Made by a program: the position numbers and the translations under genes. This document shows, in pieces, positions 24,501-35,800 of a DNA stretch of 64,000 nucleotides. How positions within the stretch are numbered: the stretch's first letter is position 1; each line of letters opens with the position of its first letter. Source of the stretch: Phoronis australis (lineage: Eukaryota; Phoronida; Phoronidae); the NCBI GenBank assembly GCA_002633005.1, contig NMRA01000054.1, positions 438,952 through 502,951 on the forward strand. The letters run 5' to 3'. Under the pieces are notes generated by a model. The model worked only from the letters and a program-made list of their open reading frames with translations, was not told the origin of the DNA and searched no databases.

Positions 24501-26713
24501 GGCAAAAATCATTGATCACAAAACCAATTGCTTGGAAATTTAAATTAATGTAACTAGTGCTATCTAGTTCTGAATTTTGACGTTTTGACTTCAACATCGA
24601 TGTTTTCCGGTGCTTCTATCTGCAACATTCCAAGAAGTGACCATCCTTTTTATGACAATATAGAGGAGTAAAAATACAAATAAAATATAGTTTTGAAGAT
24701 CAACAGTTGATCTTACTCACCTCTGATATCACCTTGTTTCTAACTGCCTGTTATTTACTCAACAGTGTTATCTGCATGGTCTGAAAGGTTTAGCAATTAT
24801 TTTGGGCAAAGAGTGTGTGTTAGTAACAGGTGGCAAGATAATATAGCAACTAGAGATTGGGTTTTGGACACCTCCACAGTTTGTTGGAAAAGACAATAGG
24901 CTGAGGAGCAAGTGACCTTATCAACTTAATAAGAAAATAGGATTGAAATTTCATTTATATAGTTCAAAAGTCTTAGATTTAATATGTTAGAGTGACATTT
25001 GAACGGTTCATGAATGTGGGCCCCTCACTTGAACTCTTTTCTTAATTACAAACTTTAAACTAAATTTGAGATCGCTTTCAAATCCTAACTGTTATTGCAT
25101 TCGAAAATTGAAAGTCTTGTATCGTTTGTGTTTTATTTTATTCCACTGGAGTGGTCAAGTGAAAACTGATGCTTGGTGTTGACTACTTATGTAACTATGT
25201 CAGTTACTCCCATGACATGTGTTGGGCACCAGGTGTTGTCCATATGCTTGCATTTCTAACACACAGTCTGTTATTCTATCTCAAAACCTGTATTATTATT
25301 TCTGAATACCATCTGATTTCTCGTCATCCTCCTTGGTAGCTCTGACAAGCTCAGTTTTATGGTTGTGTGTAGGAGATGATGAAATACATGCTTGTAACTC
25401 AACAACTGAACATGAGGCTCTGATATCTTAGAGACTGGTTGTGAGGGAAACTGTCTGGGGCCAACAGGTGGTTGAAACCTATGAGGGTGCTCTGAGGAAA
25501 CATTTTATGTAACTGAGGATATGGGCACATTTATCATGATAAGCCAGTCATTAGGTTTACACCCACACTCAGGAAATTATGTCAAGCCACAAATTTAATG
25601 AGGCCAGAAGCTAGTGAAAGTCTTTGTGGAGAGTGTTTCTTTTCAGTGGTTGGTTCATCACCTGCTTTCTCCACAACCAAACTGATTCATCCTGGTTTGA
25701 TGTTGGTGATTTTTTACCTTAATGTATATTTGCCGTGTATGGTTCATTCAAGTTTTGTTACCAACAAAGGGGATAGCAAAGTTTAACAGAGTTAAACATG
25801 TCTGTGTTCCTCGGTATCTTCACTTGATGATATTATTTTGACAAACTTACTCCAAACCAAACAAAATGTCTGACTGAAAAGTTCTGTTATCTATTGTTTT
25901 ACCCAATGCAACACTGAACATATGGATGGAAAACAATCTTACTTATTTGGTAACTCACCATAAATTACTTAATGCAAAAAACAGCATGAGCAATGAATCA
26001 ACACTATCAACAGACTTGGTTTGGCCTAATTTTCAAGTCAATTCCAGCATATAGTTGTTTTTGTCTCTTCAATTTGATAGGCAAACATAAATCCATTTGA
26101 TTTGTTTACTTTAAAATGATTCTGGTAATGCATTTTTGACTATAGCTAACTCATCGGTGAATTAGTAACATTTAATTAGTAAAAATTCTTCTGTTTTGCA
26201 TAAAAATAATTGCTAAAATTGCTTTATTACCATTTTTCAGAGGCTTACCACATTGTTGCAAATGCTCAAAATTTTACAAATGTTGTTTGGTGATAGCTAT
26301 GTCATAGAAACCACACTAAAAACAAATTAAATTTTCCTGAACGGTTATTTTTGTTCAGAAATTTGTCATTTGACTGTCATATTGTGTCCCAAACTGAAGA
26401 ATTTTTACCTTAATATCCTGCTGATTTTGAATGCCTTTTCCAAGTCTTTAAAGAAGGTTGGCCCTCAATTTTCTATGCAGAGTACCATTTATTGATTCTT
26501 ATTGTAGCCATGATAGTGACTGTGTGTTTGTGCAGTCATATACCAGTGTAGTATCAGACACCTTCAAACTACTTGCTGATTTCTTTTCCAGGCACTCTCT
26601 CTACTACGGGACATTCTACCAATTTTGTATTCATGTGTGAGATTCCCACTGACAAGACTCAAGACTACTGGATCAAACGAGGGGTGGCCATGCTTTGTGC
26701 CCTTGACTACTAA
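12319..26713 (+). CDS. DNAH1: Axonemal dynein heavy chain, DNAH1 type (3' part: 12 exons, C-terminal 725 aa)
   Basis: Motor subunit of an inner-arm axonemal dynein, moving cilia and flagella. Exons: 12319-12518, 12766-12910, 13559-13849, 14108-14281, 15240-15419, 16010-16186, 16555-16725, 17208-17338, 17660-17804, 18605-18811, 19927-20161, 26592-26713. They total 2,178 bases and keep phase throughout, with GT-AG borders. The protein covers the end of the AAA ring: the D6 P-loop domain (GQGQGP loop in exon 3), the AAA6 lid with NYGGRVTDD in exon 6, and the dynein C-terminal domain ending in [12 protein letters not shown]. Features such as [34 protein letters not shown] and the ALDY end point to DNAH1 rather than DNAH3/6/7/12. 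DNAH1 proteins are about 4,200 aa, so over 80% of the gene, including tail, AAA1-4 and stalk, lies upstream. The last intron is unusually long (6.4 kb) and contains a TIR element. Confidence 0.93.
12766..12910 (+). CDS. DNAH1: DNAH1 exon b
   Basis: Residues 67-115. Contains the dynein-conserved [15 protein letters not shown] block just before the D6 domain. Borders GGCAG|GGAGG and CCACAG|GTTTGT. Confidence 0.92.
13123..13163. repeat. (TTTTG)n microsatellite
   Basis: About eight copies of the pentanucleotide in a DNAH1 intron. Confidence 0.95.
13559..13849 (+). CDS. DNAH1: DNAH1 exon c, D6 P-loop domain
   Basis: Residues 116-212. Carries [13 protein letters not shown], the degenerate P-loop LGQGQGP and [14 protein letters not shown], the hallmarks of the D6 (AAA6) domain, which in dyneins is structural rather than an active ATPase site. 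Borders TCACAG|ACGG and GATAAG|GTGAG. Confidence 0.95.
14108..14281 (+). CDS. DNAH1: DNAH1 exon d, end of D6 and AAA6 lid
   Basis: Residues 213-270, with [24 protein letters not shown] and [10 protein letters not shown], all strongly conserved in dynein heavy chains. Borders TTACAG|GTTC and GATAAG|GTTAG. Confidence 0.94.
15240..15419 (+). CDS. DNAH1: DNAH1 exon e, AAA6 lid
   Basis: Residues 271-330. Contains [20 protein letters not shown] and the DNAH1-like [17 protein letters not shown]. Borders CTACAG|GTGT and TTCAAG|GTGTG. Confidence 0.95.
15638..15824. repeat. 39-bp minisatellite, about 4.8 copies, in a DNAH1 intron
   Basis: Four nearly identical units (15638-15676, 15677-15715, 15716-15754, 15755-15793) and a decayed fifth. 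The period is 13 codons, so several frames stay open on both strands and give a 13-residue repeating peptide. It lies between exons e and f, and no splice sites support translation. Confidence 0.95.
16010..16186 (+). CDS. DNAH1: DNAH1 exon f, NYGGRVTDD block
   Basis: Residues 331-389. Dyneins of this class usually read [16 protein letters not shown]; here the Glu is His and the Trp is Asn ([16 protein letters not shown]), two changes at normally firm positions. Borders TTTCAG|GTGT and CACAAT|GTGAG. Confidence 0.94.
16555..16725 (+). CDS. DNAH1: DNAH1 exon g, start of C-terminal domain
   Basis: Residues 390-446, with [20 protein letters not shown] followed by a Ser/Gly linker ending KSREE. 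Borders GTGCAG|GGCT and GAAGAG|GTCAG. Confidence 0.95.
17208..17338 (+). CDS. DNAH1: DNAH1 exon h
   Basis: Residues 447-490, with [19 protein letters not shown], the conserved dynein C-terminal-domain helix. Ends phase 2 at ATCAG|GTAAG. Confidence 0.94.
17505..17566. repeat. Pyrimidine-rich CTCCCT tract
   Basis: About 60 bases of almost pure C/T in CTCCCT-like units, with one undetermined base at 17,527, probably an assembly uncertainty inside the low-complexity run. Lies in a DNAH1 intron. Confidence 0.9.
17660..17804 (+). CDS. DNAH1: DNAH1 exon i
   Basis: Residues 490-538: YNKLL, then [18 protein letters not shown] and VPGMWAGK. Borders TTGTAG|GTAT and GGGAAG|GTGTG. Confidence 0.94.
18605..18811 (+). 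CDS. DNAH1: DNAH1 exon j
   Basis: Residues 539-607: [15 protein letters not shown] and the family signature [20 protein letters not shown]. Borders CTGCAG|GCAT and TTCCAG|GTGAG. Confidence 0.96.
19927..20161 (+). CDS. DNAH1: DNAH1 exon k
   Basis: Residues 608-686: [32 protein letters not shown] and [13 protein letters not shown]. Ends phase 1 at GCGG|GTAAG and joins the last exon across 6.4 kb to complete the Gly codon. Confidence 0.95.
21161..23439. mobile_element. 2.28-kb DNA element with long terminal inverted repeats
   Basis: The left end reads GCAAGGTACCTAAACTACGT; the right end on the opposite strand reads ACAAGGTACCTAAACTACAT. The similarity continues inward for about 90 bases, through ACTCGCGTACCTGCAAACACC on one side and ACTCACGTACCAGCAAACACC on the other. 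A further inverted block of about 110 bases (22,663-22,775 against 23,240-23,355) shares CATTCACCCAAAATACA. TTA flanks both ends (21158-21160, 23440-23442), fitting a 3-base PIF/Harbinger-type duplication. No transposase is visible. A direct 31-bp duplication lies near the right end (23180-23210, 23211-23241). Confidence 0.75.
21906..21998 (+). other. Possible first-exon remnant inside the TIR element
   Basis: An ATG opens a 30-codon frame beginning [20 protein letters not shown]. The pattern E-R-V-x-A-x-D-x-D-G-x-W-x-x-A resembles the first strands of chromo-barrel/Tudor-like folds, an inference from a short motif. It ends in TGA; a weak GT follows the codons for WARA. It may be a stray cargo exon or chance. 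Confidence 0.2.
26592..26713 (+). CDS. DNAH1: DNAH1 last exon
   Basis: Residues 686-725 and the TAA stop at 26711-26713. Completes [19 protein letters not shown] and ends [11 protein letters not shown], the DNAH1-type terminus. Acceptor TTTTCCAG. Confidence 0.95.
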
Positions 26714-27990
26714 TGTCTGCATCCATTATCAGAAAATGTACTAATATTCAGCATGATATTAACAATAGCACTAGAATTTCTGTGATAGCTGTGATTTTTG
26801 TTGTTTATGAGATAATGTATGTTGGAAGAATCCAGTTCCGTCCATTTTTACTTTTCTGTCAGAATTCTGCATTCAGAAGTATTATGCAGTTTTATGCAGT
26901 TTAGCCAGATTCTGAAAATGCATGTGGAGATATAACTCTATAGTAAAAAATCATTTTGTTCAGATATGTCACCCTCTGTCAGTGGTCAACAGTCATCAGA
27001 CTTATGGCAGCAGGTGGTTTGTTCAACACAATCATCTCCTTTTGTAATTATAAAATGTTTTATTTCAGTACATTTTCAGACATTTGGATTTACACTTGTC
27101 ACCTTGATGAATAATATCCATCATCTAACTACAAAATGTATTAATGAAATGGTGTGCCTGTTGGCAAAAGCACCGTTTGCTTCAATTTTTGTTTTCACTG
27201 AAGTTTTGATACTGAGAAATTACTTTATAGTATATCTTTGCTGAGTGTCATATTAATTTGTTCTCCGTAGACGTCTGTGTTTAGTTACTTCCCAATTCAC
27301 CTGAGGTTTGTGCTTTCCAAGTTGGTCTGGAATAATTTGTTAATTCAATTTTCCGTGTCCGTATTGATTTTCACTGGAGTTGTGTGATGTAAGACCCTAT
27401 TCTACAACTGCAGCAGTTTGAAGCATTCGCCTTCCATCCAAACTATTAGTCTCATGATGTTTTTCTTTATTTATGTATTGGATCTATATTTTAGTATTAC
27501 ATCTGCTATGTAATTTATGTTTGTTATGAATAGATATATTTTGGTTTTGTACTTTGTATTTTATGCGCAGTTGGATGTTTCAAAATTTTACTTAACAAGA
27601 CATTGCTCATGTTCAGTATAAGTTTTGTGGTTATTTTCCACTGTGGGTTGAATAATTTATGGTGGGACAACATGTTGCGTTTCAGCTGTTAAAAATCAAT
27701 CATATTGTTATTTGAATCTGTGTAGATTCGTGTTGATGTTCATTTGCAAAACAGCTGGCTGTAAAATTTCAATCATTTATTGAGTTCAAAACCATTAGGA
27801 AAATGCTGACGAATGAAACATTTAAAAAATCTGTTTTTGCCTAGTTAACTTAATTGCCGTTGCTAATGCTATTAACGTTGGTCTTTTTAAGTTTTAAAAA
27901 TACACTTTTTATGGCAGAAACTTTGTAACATTCCATGGTTACTTTTTTTCAATGGTTTGTGTGACATTGTTCATATTTTTATGAAATAAA
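26714..27990 (+). other. DNAH1: DNAH1 3' untranslated region (inferred)
   Basis: No open frame of interest. AT-rich sequence runs from the stop codon to an AATAAA at 27985-27990 followed by a T/G-rich stretch, a reasonable cleavage region. The true UTR end could be earlier. Confidence 0.5.
27985..27990 (+). terminator. Candidate poly(A) signal of DNAH1
   Basis: AATAAA 1.27 kb after the stop, with a downstream GTTCCGTCTTTTTCTTCC that could serve as the U-rich element. Confidence 0.5.
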
Positions 27991-27999
27991 GTTTTATCT

Positions 28000-29740
28000 C
28001 AAATGTTCCGTCTTTTTCTTCCTTTGAATGACTGCAGTAGACCTACAGTTGATATTTCTCACTTTGTCTTGCTCTTAAACATTACTATTTCTGGTATATG
28101 CCACAGTGTATACAACTCCAGTGTCCCATAGATTAAACGTGTGTGCGCACCCATCCTCCAAAATGGGGAGCTCAAATTTCTGTGGATGTGGAAATTTTGC
28201 TGACAAAAAAATCGGGAGGACTAAAAAAAAACGGGGTACTACATTCACAACTGAGAACTGTGCCTGCACTCCTGTCTTGTTATCTCGGACTAATTGTTTT
28301 TCTGGGGTGGACCTTTTTGCCCACTTCGCCAAATGAGCCCCCCCCCCTGTGGGTGCGAACATCAATAAATACCATTTAATCTAGGAGGCCTGGCCCAGCG
28401 ACTTAGGCCTACTTATTTTAACAAAATTTGGCCTCAAACTTTGTGGTTACTCAACTCGGCAAAACAATTTAACTGGTGGCCACCATGAAATTGGGACACC
28501 CGCCTTCATTCTTTTAGAAAATAACCTGGATAGAAAAGGCAGGACCGGTATTCATTGGGAGATGATGAAAAGTTGTACTATTGTGCATTTTTCAGTGCCC
28601 AGCATTATGCTTTTGTAAAATTGTACTTTTATATTGGGCTGAATATTAGCTAATTGTTGAATTAAAGCACCCTTGTAAAATAGCGGTATAAGTAATGAAT
28701 ACAGAGGTTCGTCTTTTTACTTCATATTATTTTACCTGGCATTTTAACCGTCGGTAACGGAACGGCATTTTACCACCTATTTTAATTCCGCCATGTAAAA
28801 ATGGTTCTCTTTTGGAAATTTCAAGCTATAAAGACTCCTTTTTAGTACAACAAAAATCAACAAAAGGTACTACATTTAAAAAGATTCAGCAAGGTCTCGG
28901 ATATCATGCCAAAAACTGAGTAGAGGGTGAGGCCATCTCAAGAGTGTGTGGACTCCCGTGCCAAAGACTAGAGACTGAGCAAAGCTCTATGTCAAACGGT
29001 GACTGTTTCATGAAAGCTCCCCAAAAAGTCAAATTGTCCCCGATTGAGTAAGCTCTGGCTCGCCAATGCACCCCCATGAGAGCCAGACACACCCCTTGGT
29101 CCTGGCAACACTCGAGGAAATTCAATGGTCAGAGTAACAACATGATTTTTATGGGGAATGGATTCCTCTTTCCAAAGTCTAGGCGCCTTAGATTCGCAGG
29201 TAAGACGCCGATTACAGCCAGCTATGTGCAAACATAAATGCACCAAAGCCACACAGTGAGACTCCAGAGCACCGGTGCTCCAGAGCGAGCTTTTGTGGAG
29301 TCTACACTTGTCTGTTAGTCGAGAGCCTAATCACACTGCGCGGCCTCTGATATTATAATGAGATGAGGTCAGGGGTCGAAATGCTTCCACTCTATTGGTT
29401 GAAATCCTTGTTAAGCAGACGTGGCCTTCGGTCTGTGGGCAAAAAATAAAGCCAATCTCATCAGTTCCTCTTGCATCACGTCTAAAAACAAACTTCCACG
29501 TTTTCATTGCCAACATGTCACTTTGAAAGTTGCAACATTTGCAGAGACCATTTACGTAAAGATACAATAACGTGAAAGTAACTGGAAATAATACATTAAA
29601 ACGGAGTACTATATTTTTGTTGCGCGACTGATGCTCAACTTCCGTGTATGTGATTAGTCTTAAGGGTGATTCCCATTTCAAACGAACAGGAGGTGTTGTG
29701 AATTTCCCTGTAGTGTTCGATAATTTGAAGAAAATTTCTC
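28000..29740. other. Intergenic region between DNAH1 and CREB3L, including the CREB3L promoter
   Basis: No exon-like frame. Short C- and A-rich runs occur at 28.2-28.35 kb. The CREB3L promoter should lie in the last few hundred bases, but no TATA box or clear core element can be named. Confidence 0.5.
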
Positions 29741-29748
29741 ACGCAACA

Positions 29749-29777
29749 GGTTGTTGAGAGTGACGAACTCAACAACC
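29749..29777 (+). promoter_or_regulatory. Hairpin immediately before the CREB3L start codon
   Basis: GGTTGTTGAG (29749-29758) and CTCAACAACC (29768-29777) are perfect inverted repeats with a 9-base loop (AGTGACGAA). The stem ends 5 bases before the ATG at 29783, so in mRNA it would sit in the 5' leader at the initiation site. Part may be lost if the AACAG at 29745-29749 is a splice acceptor. Confidence 0.5.
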
Positions 29778-29782
29778 CAAGG

Positions 29783-29878
29783 ATGGATGTCTTGGCTTTC
29801 GAACAACGCTTTGGTGAACTTGGAGAAGCTGATTTTAACGCGATTTTGGATAATGACGTATTCAGCACACCCTCAATG
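29783..29878 (+). CDS. CREB3L: CREB3L coding exon 1
   Basis: Residues 1-32. The ATG begins [19 protein letters not shown], acidic and consistent with the start of an activation domain. Ends phase 0 at TCAATG|GTGAGT. The MD start matches the family pattern, and no nearer in-frame ATG exists upstream. Confidence 0.8.
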
Positions 29879-32800
29879 GTGAGTACATTTTAGTGTTAGA
29901 AACAGCTGTTTTCCAACTCTTCGAAACCTGTCAGTATTTTACTTTGTTATTCAGTTATTTGAACCAAAGCTTAGTGTACGAACACGATTTGGTGAAATGG
30001 GCCACTTGCTATGTTTTTTTGGCTAAATTTGGAACGAATTCTCAGTTTCCAACTGAAGGTTTTCTGTTCAACTGAGGCCCTTTTCACTTTCACTCAGTTA
30101 CCGGCAAGAGCGACATGGAATATTTATCCTAAACGATATCACTAAAATGAAACATAGTCTGACCCGTAATAGACTTACAACCAGACGAAATTCATGGCCT
30201 CTGGCATACTGCGTAAAAAGACAGTCTACAGTTGCGCACCTATGTCTTCAACTCAAGATGGTGTGTGATTGTCTAAGTGCTGTTTAGGGTAATATTTTAT
30301 AGCAAATTCACATATTCTCAATCAGAACCTGAATCCAGGATTTTTGGCGATGCGAGACAATCATTCAAACCGATCAGCCAATAGGTAGTTATGGGCCACG
30401 CGATTTAGAGAGGCATTATTTAACAGTATATCACACCCTGTCCCAGAATGAAATATTCACGACACTCCTGTCCGTCATGCAGAGCTGTTGACATTACTCT
30501 CATCTGCTTTCTCGAGATTTGAGCATGTATGTCCGGGTTATCCATCTCACTTTAGTTAGGCCTCGCTGTAGAAAGAAACACATGTTCACTACCGGGACAT
30601 GAACTTGTGAGTTTTTGCATGTGAGCCAAGAATACCAAATCAGTTTGTCAATAGTTCATTGCATATTGGCAAGGGATTTGGAGGGTCTTAATTGTGCTGA
30701 ATGTCACACCCGGAACTGGTAATGCACAATTCTATGTTTGTAATTCATATTTGGTGGGTCTAACCTAAACCAGTGACTAGTTATTCTCTTTGATCATATC
30801 AGTTGGACATTAATTTGACTCTCATGAATCACATTTTATTAAACCATACGTGATAAATTCATTATTTTTTGTGTTGTGCTGTCATTTATTGTTACAAACT
30901 GTTTGATTTTACTTGTTGTTTGTCATAACCCCCCTACTATTTGGGTGTTACACATTTCTCATGGCCATGCCTCTGAGTGAACTTGGTCACACCCACCTCA
31001 TTCATCTTTTGTTGTCTTTTATTTACAGTGACCTATATTATTGTGGTTACCAAACATACTAAAGCTCTTTGAGTCAACAGATTTTTGTGGCTTGGGCAAT
31101 ACCTGTAAACTATTGCTACAGTCTATTTATGGACTTATCAGTCTCTGGGATTTGTCATTTTGACAATATTCTGGCTGTTAGTATTCACCCTTATGTAACA
31201 AACTCTTAACTGACAGCTGAGTGGATATCACTGTTATGCTCTCCTCTAATTAGGTCACACTATGAGATATGAAAGTGACAAGGAAAATAATAGTAATATA
31301 TAGTAGTCACCGCTCCATAGAATATCTTGTGTGATATGTCAGGCATTCGTATCATGTTTAATAATTGATTACCCTAAGCTGGCCCTAATCTAGAACTTCT
31401 TCCTGTCATAATGTCTACTAACTATTTTATAATTCACTCCAGTTAGAAATACATCACTTGTCTAGACTTTGCCTAGATGGGCATTGTTGGGAATATTTCT
31501 GTTTATAAATGTGAGTGTGCGAAATACCATTTGAAGTGTTGGCCGGCTTCTCAAGACAAGTGTGGTAACTTTAATATCCCAATGTCTGATACTTGTAACA
31601 AAATCCAAATGCAATCCTTGTGTTGGTTACTGGCAGTAACAAGTTATTCAAAACACTTCCTTCCTGTCTGTCTGCAGTTATTCAGTTGTACTTGGTCTTG
31701 GTGCCAGGGGGGTACTCCCACTGAAGGTGCATATGGACCACTAGGTTCCAATGAAATGGTGCTTTTCTTACTAAATTCCACATAAAAGGGTGCTCTCTCT
31801 AATTTGGTTATTTAAAAAGTACGTATATAAAAGGGATAACTGGGAATCGTGGAAAACAGAGTGTGGTGTTATCCGAACAAAGAAAATGAAGTTCTGTAAA
31901 TGGATTTTTTAGCCCACTAGCAAGGAGTGTGTATCGTAATTTTCTACTGTACACTGCACATTATCAAGCATGCATCATTACTCATTCAGTGGCATTGAAT
32001 TGTTGGTTCCACCATCATCTTTTTCGTTTCTAAAATGTAAGGTCAGCATTGCAATTCATGTCCACATTTTCAATAACAAGTTCAGATATATTGTTTTCAA
32101 TCTGTTCCGTTTAAAAACACTTAGAATCTATTCATGTCTCTACATGGCAAGATAAGTTCACTCTTTGTTAAGACCATACTCAGAATTATTTACTCACTAG
32201 CAAATTGCCTTCATAGCAGTGAAAGGTAACCAAAATAATGCGTAAACATATAATGAACCTGTATACTCTATTGATCCCTTCAGGGATCCGGGTTTCTTCA
32301 AATGCAATGCAACTTGGACAGCTGAATGCCACTACGCTACATGGAAATATTTCTGCATTAATAAAGTTCAACACCCAAAATTTATTGTTTCTTATATAGC
32401 ACGTTAATCTTGTCTCCATAGGTATGTCTGTTTCTTGAGTGGTTAAATTTGTATTTGCCTGCTGCACAAAGTTTTCTGATTTAATTTACAAATTCCTCTG
32501 TTTGTGAACATAGACATGACCATGTAATCCATGAATTGTCTAAACCTAAGAGATAAAAATCCCATCTTATCAGTTAATTTTTATGTTACTTAACAGAGAC
32601 CACACACTGACATGGTGTGTTTTAACTATGTTATACCCCAAATAGTTAAGCTACCCAGTTAGGTTATCTGTATTCTAAATTTGAATGTACCTGAAAATCC
32701 CGTGGTTGACATTGGCTACCCTAATGGTATCAATACCCTAGTTATTAGTTTTGATTTATTTTTATGGAACTGAATACACATAATTTTGTTTTTATGTTTT

Positions 32801-35800
32801 TAATTGGCCACCATTGTTGGAGCAGTGATTCTTTTATAAAATACTGGTAGGAAGGTTAAATAAATGTTGCTGCATGTGAACATCGTTTCCAAGGAGAGAA
32901 TGCTCCCCTTTGTTGTGATGGTTAGAGAGGACAGTGCCAAATCTTACGAAGAGTTGCCAGCTGTTTTGTACATTCTTATGCATGTGTATTCACATGAGCT
33001 TAAGCTTTACAAACCACCTTCCATCACATAAAACAACTTTTGATTTAGACCATGTGATCAAACATGTAAGTTTTGTTGCAGAATACACAAACTCTGAAAT
33101 ACTGGAAGAACCACACAAATGTCAACAGGATTAAATGAAACATTATTTGTACAGGTCTTAGCATCATTTACTTTTGTGAGAAATTGTAATGCTTCATCAC
33201 TTCTAAAGTTTAATTTTATGTTGTGACATTTTGACGCATTTGTTTTGGCAACATCTTTCTTAGTTTTGTCTTCTTTCTTTTAAGATTTAAACATCTGTGG
33301 GGCTAGCATGAGCTCATGCAATAATTTAGTGTTCATGACCTTTTTTAGTTTGATTTTAGTTTTTGTGATGTCTGTCTTATCACAGGTGTTATTTTTTACT
33401 TACAGAGACAGTCTTATTTCACTCATTGCTTTTCCCTTCATTTGATTACGACACATGGTTTGCTAGGCCTTCCGTTTGCCATTTCTAGACATGTATAATG
33501 TAATTATTTCGTTATTGACTAATTAGGAATCTTGTATGGATTCACCCTTAGAACTATAGTATTAAGTTGTGTATTGCTGTAGACTAAGGTGCCCACATTG
33601 TTGGCCATTTATTCGGATTCTGATTGTTTTATGAAAATCAATGTGTCAAGGATTTTCTGTAACAGTTATATATTACCCCAGGGATATTGTCTAGATTGTT
33701 GGGTATATACCGATGACCGTTCTGGTTCTCCAGAAAATAACAATGGATATCAATTTGTTGGTTAGAATCATAAGTTCAAACTTTCAAGAAACTTGAAAAG
33801 TTTACGCATTGAATTGGCTTAGATGAAAAGGGGGTGAAACTGATGGTACTTTAACTTGTGAAAGTGGTGGCAGTTTCAACTCTCACACTTGGGACAGTGT
33901 TGTAGTTACATTCCTGGCTACTGGGGCACACCTGTTTTTCATATTGCCTGCATTTGACTGCTCTGGGAACTACTGGAGTTCCCAACTGTAAATCTGTCTG
34001 GTGACCTCTTGCCTTGGATGCCAAGTGGTAGCAGTGAATTGCAGGCCAGATGATGTAATTTAATTGGGTTTATGTGGGGGACTTGTTTTAAGACAGTTCA
34101 ACTGTGTGTGATTTGCTAAAGGGCCTTTTCATACTTACATCCATAAGACAATGTTTTGGGAGTATTAACAGTCAACTTCCCTTGTGGATCAAAGTTAACA
34201 GCACCAGTTAACTTCACATTTAACAGGTGGATTTAACAGGGGGCTGCAGTTAACTTTGGTCCCATTGAAGTTATTGCCAGGTGCCACTGTTATTGTCAAC
34301 AATTAAAGGCCAGTGTGGTTGCTAATAGTTGCTTATATTTTGCTAAAAAATCACCAGTTGAATTAGAAATAAGTTTTACGTCAGTTAGCACATGTTAATG
34401 TTCCCATATTGTCTCATTAAAAAAAGTCTTAGTGTGCACACGATGCATCAGCCGCTACCTTGTGATTACTTTGATGACAACAGCGTCACTTTCCGTTTAC
34501 TTTGATGTCCGTTAACTACCGAAGTCTATGAACAGTTCAGTTAGCTCTGTTCAGACCAGAGTAATGTCAGTATGAAAGGGCCTATAGAGCCTAAAATCGG
34601 TGGTTTACTTAAGTGTTATGCTATGTTATGTTCGATTACCACAGTGACCCACCAGAATTTTTAATACACCAACAGCACTGACCAAAAATAAACCACAAGT
34701 GTGACCTGCAAAAAGACAAAACTTCTTGTGAGTGTAAAGATCTGTGAAATTAAATGGAATTTGTGATAAGATAGAACGTAAAGGTGCATTTCACTGACCT
34801 TTGGTTGTCAATGTTGAATTCTAAACTAAAGCGCTTTAGAGTTTAAAAACATTACCACACTTATCGGGTCATGAATTGTTGCCAAATTAGCTGACTACTC
34901 AGGTCTTGGGAAATGTGTACCTGTGCCATTTTTGAATACCGCAGTTTTAGGGTTGACCAACTCCAAAAAGTTTTAAAGCTTTCTCTTGAGTTGGTGATTT
35001 TTTTATGTCCTTGTTGGTAATGGAAATCAAGGCCTGTCATGGCAAGGAATAATATGAGACCCATTTTGTGAGCTAAAATGTTTTTGGCAGCTAAATCCTA
35101 AAGAAATACAGTTTTTAAAGTGATCATTTGTAATTCATTTTTTAAAATCCAAAAAGTAGATCATGTTCATGTCATATGAAAAACACAAGCAGGCATCTAA
35201 TAATTTTTATTTTTTAAATATTATTAACCTGTTTTTGTGAGGTTTGCTTGTCATGTGTGAGTGATGTCTCCTCTGGTCACACCTCACCTGACTTCTATGA
35301 CGTGCTGGTAACGCTGTGTATGTCAGAGCTCTATTTATATTAGATATCCTGCGTCATGTTATTGACAATAAATTGTTTGGTCAAGTACTTTTTTATGATT
35401 CGGGTAAAAGTTTACAGTTTGCAGGGTTGAATATTTAGAGTGTTTCAGTTGATCTTTATTGTTAGATGATTTTCAAATTTATTATTGCACTCAGTAGTTA
35501 CCTCGGTCACAAGGTGTCAATATCATAGTTTTTTTTAGCATAGTTGTTATACCACATATAATCCTTTGGTGGGCCAGTTGTGAAGTTCACCTGTTGACTC
35601 TTGCAGGCCTTCCTTTCTTGGTATTTGTAGTCCAGTCTTGTACTACTAAAAAGGTTCATTTGCTGTTATTTGTTCTTAAAATTCGTAGACCTAAGTTAGG
35701 TGAACAAGACTGTTAAAATTCAAACTAAATCAATTTCTTTATTTTTTTTACATCAAAATGAATCCTGATCAAGTCCGGGTACAGAAATACCCTGACCCTT

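Larger units (their letters stand above)
20162..26591 (+). other. DNAH1: Last intron of DNAH1 (6.4 kb)
   Basis: Bounded by GG|GTAAG and TTTTCCAG|GC. It is much longer than the other introns between recognised exons. It hosts the TIR element at 21.16-23.44 kb. The rest is AT-rich, with no exon-like open frame that has both splice sites. Confidence 0.85.

Noticed and set aside
24097-24553. Overlapping plus-strand frames in the last DNAH1 intron
   Set aside because: No paired splice sites, no motifs, and two frames share the same stretch. A 17-base word shared with 19,413 may be a minor repeat.
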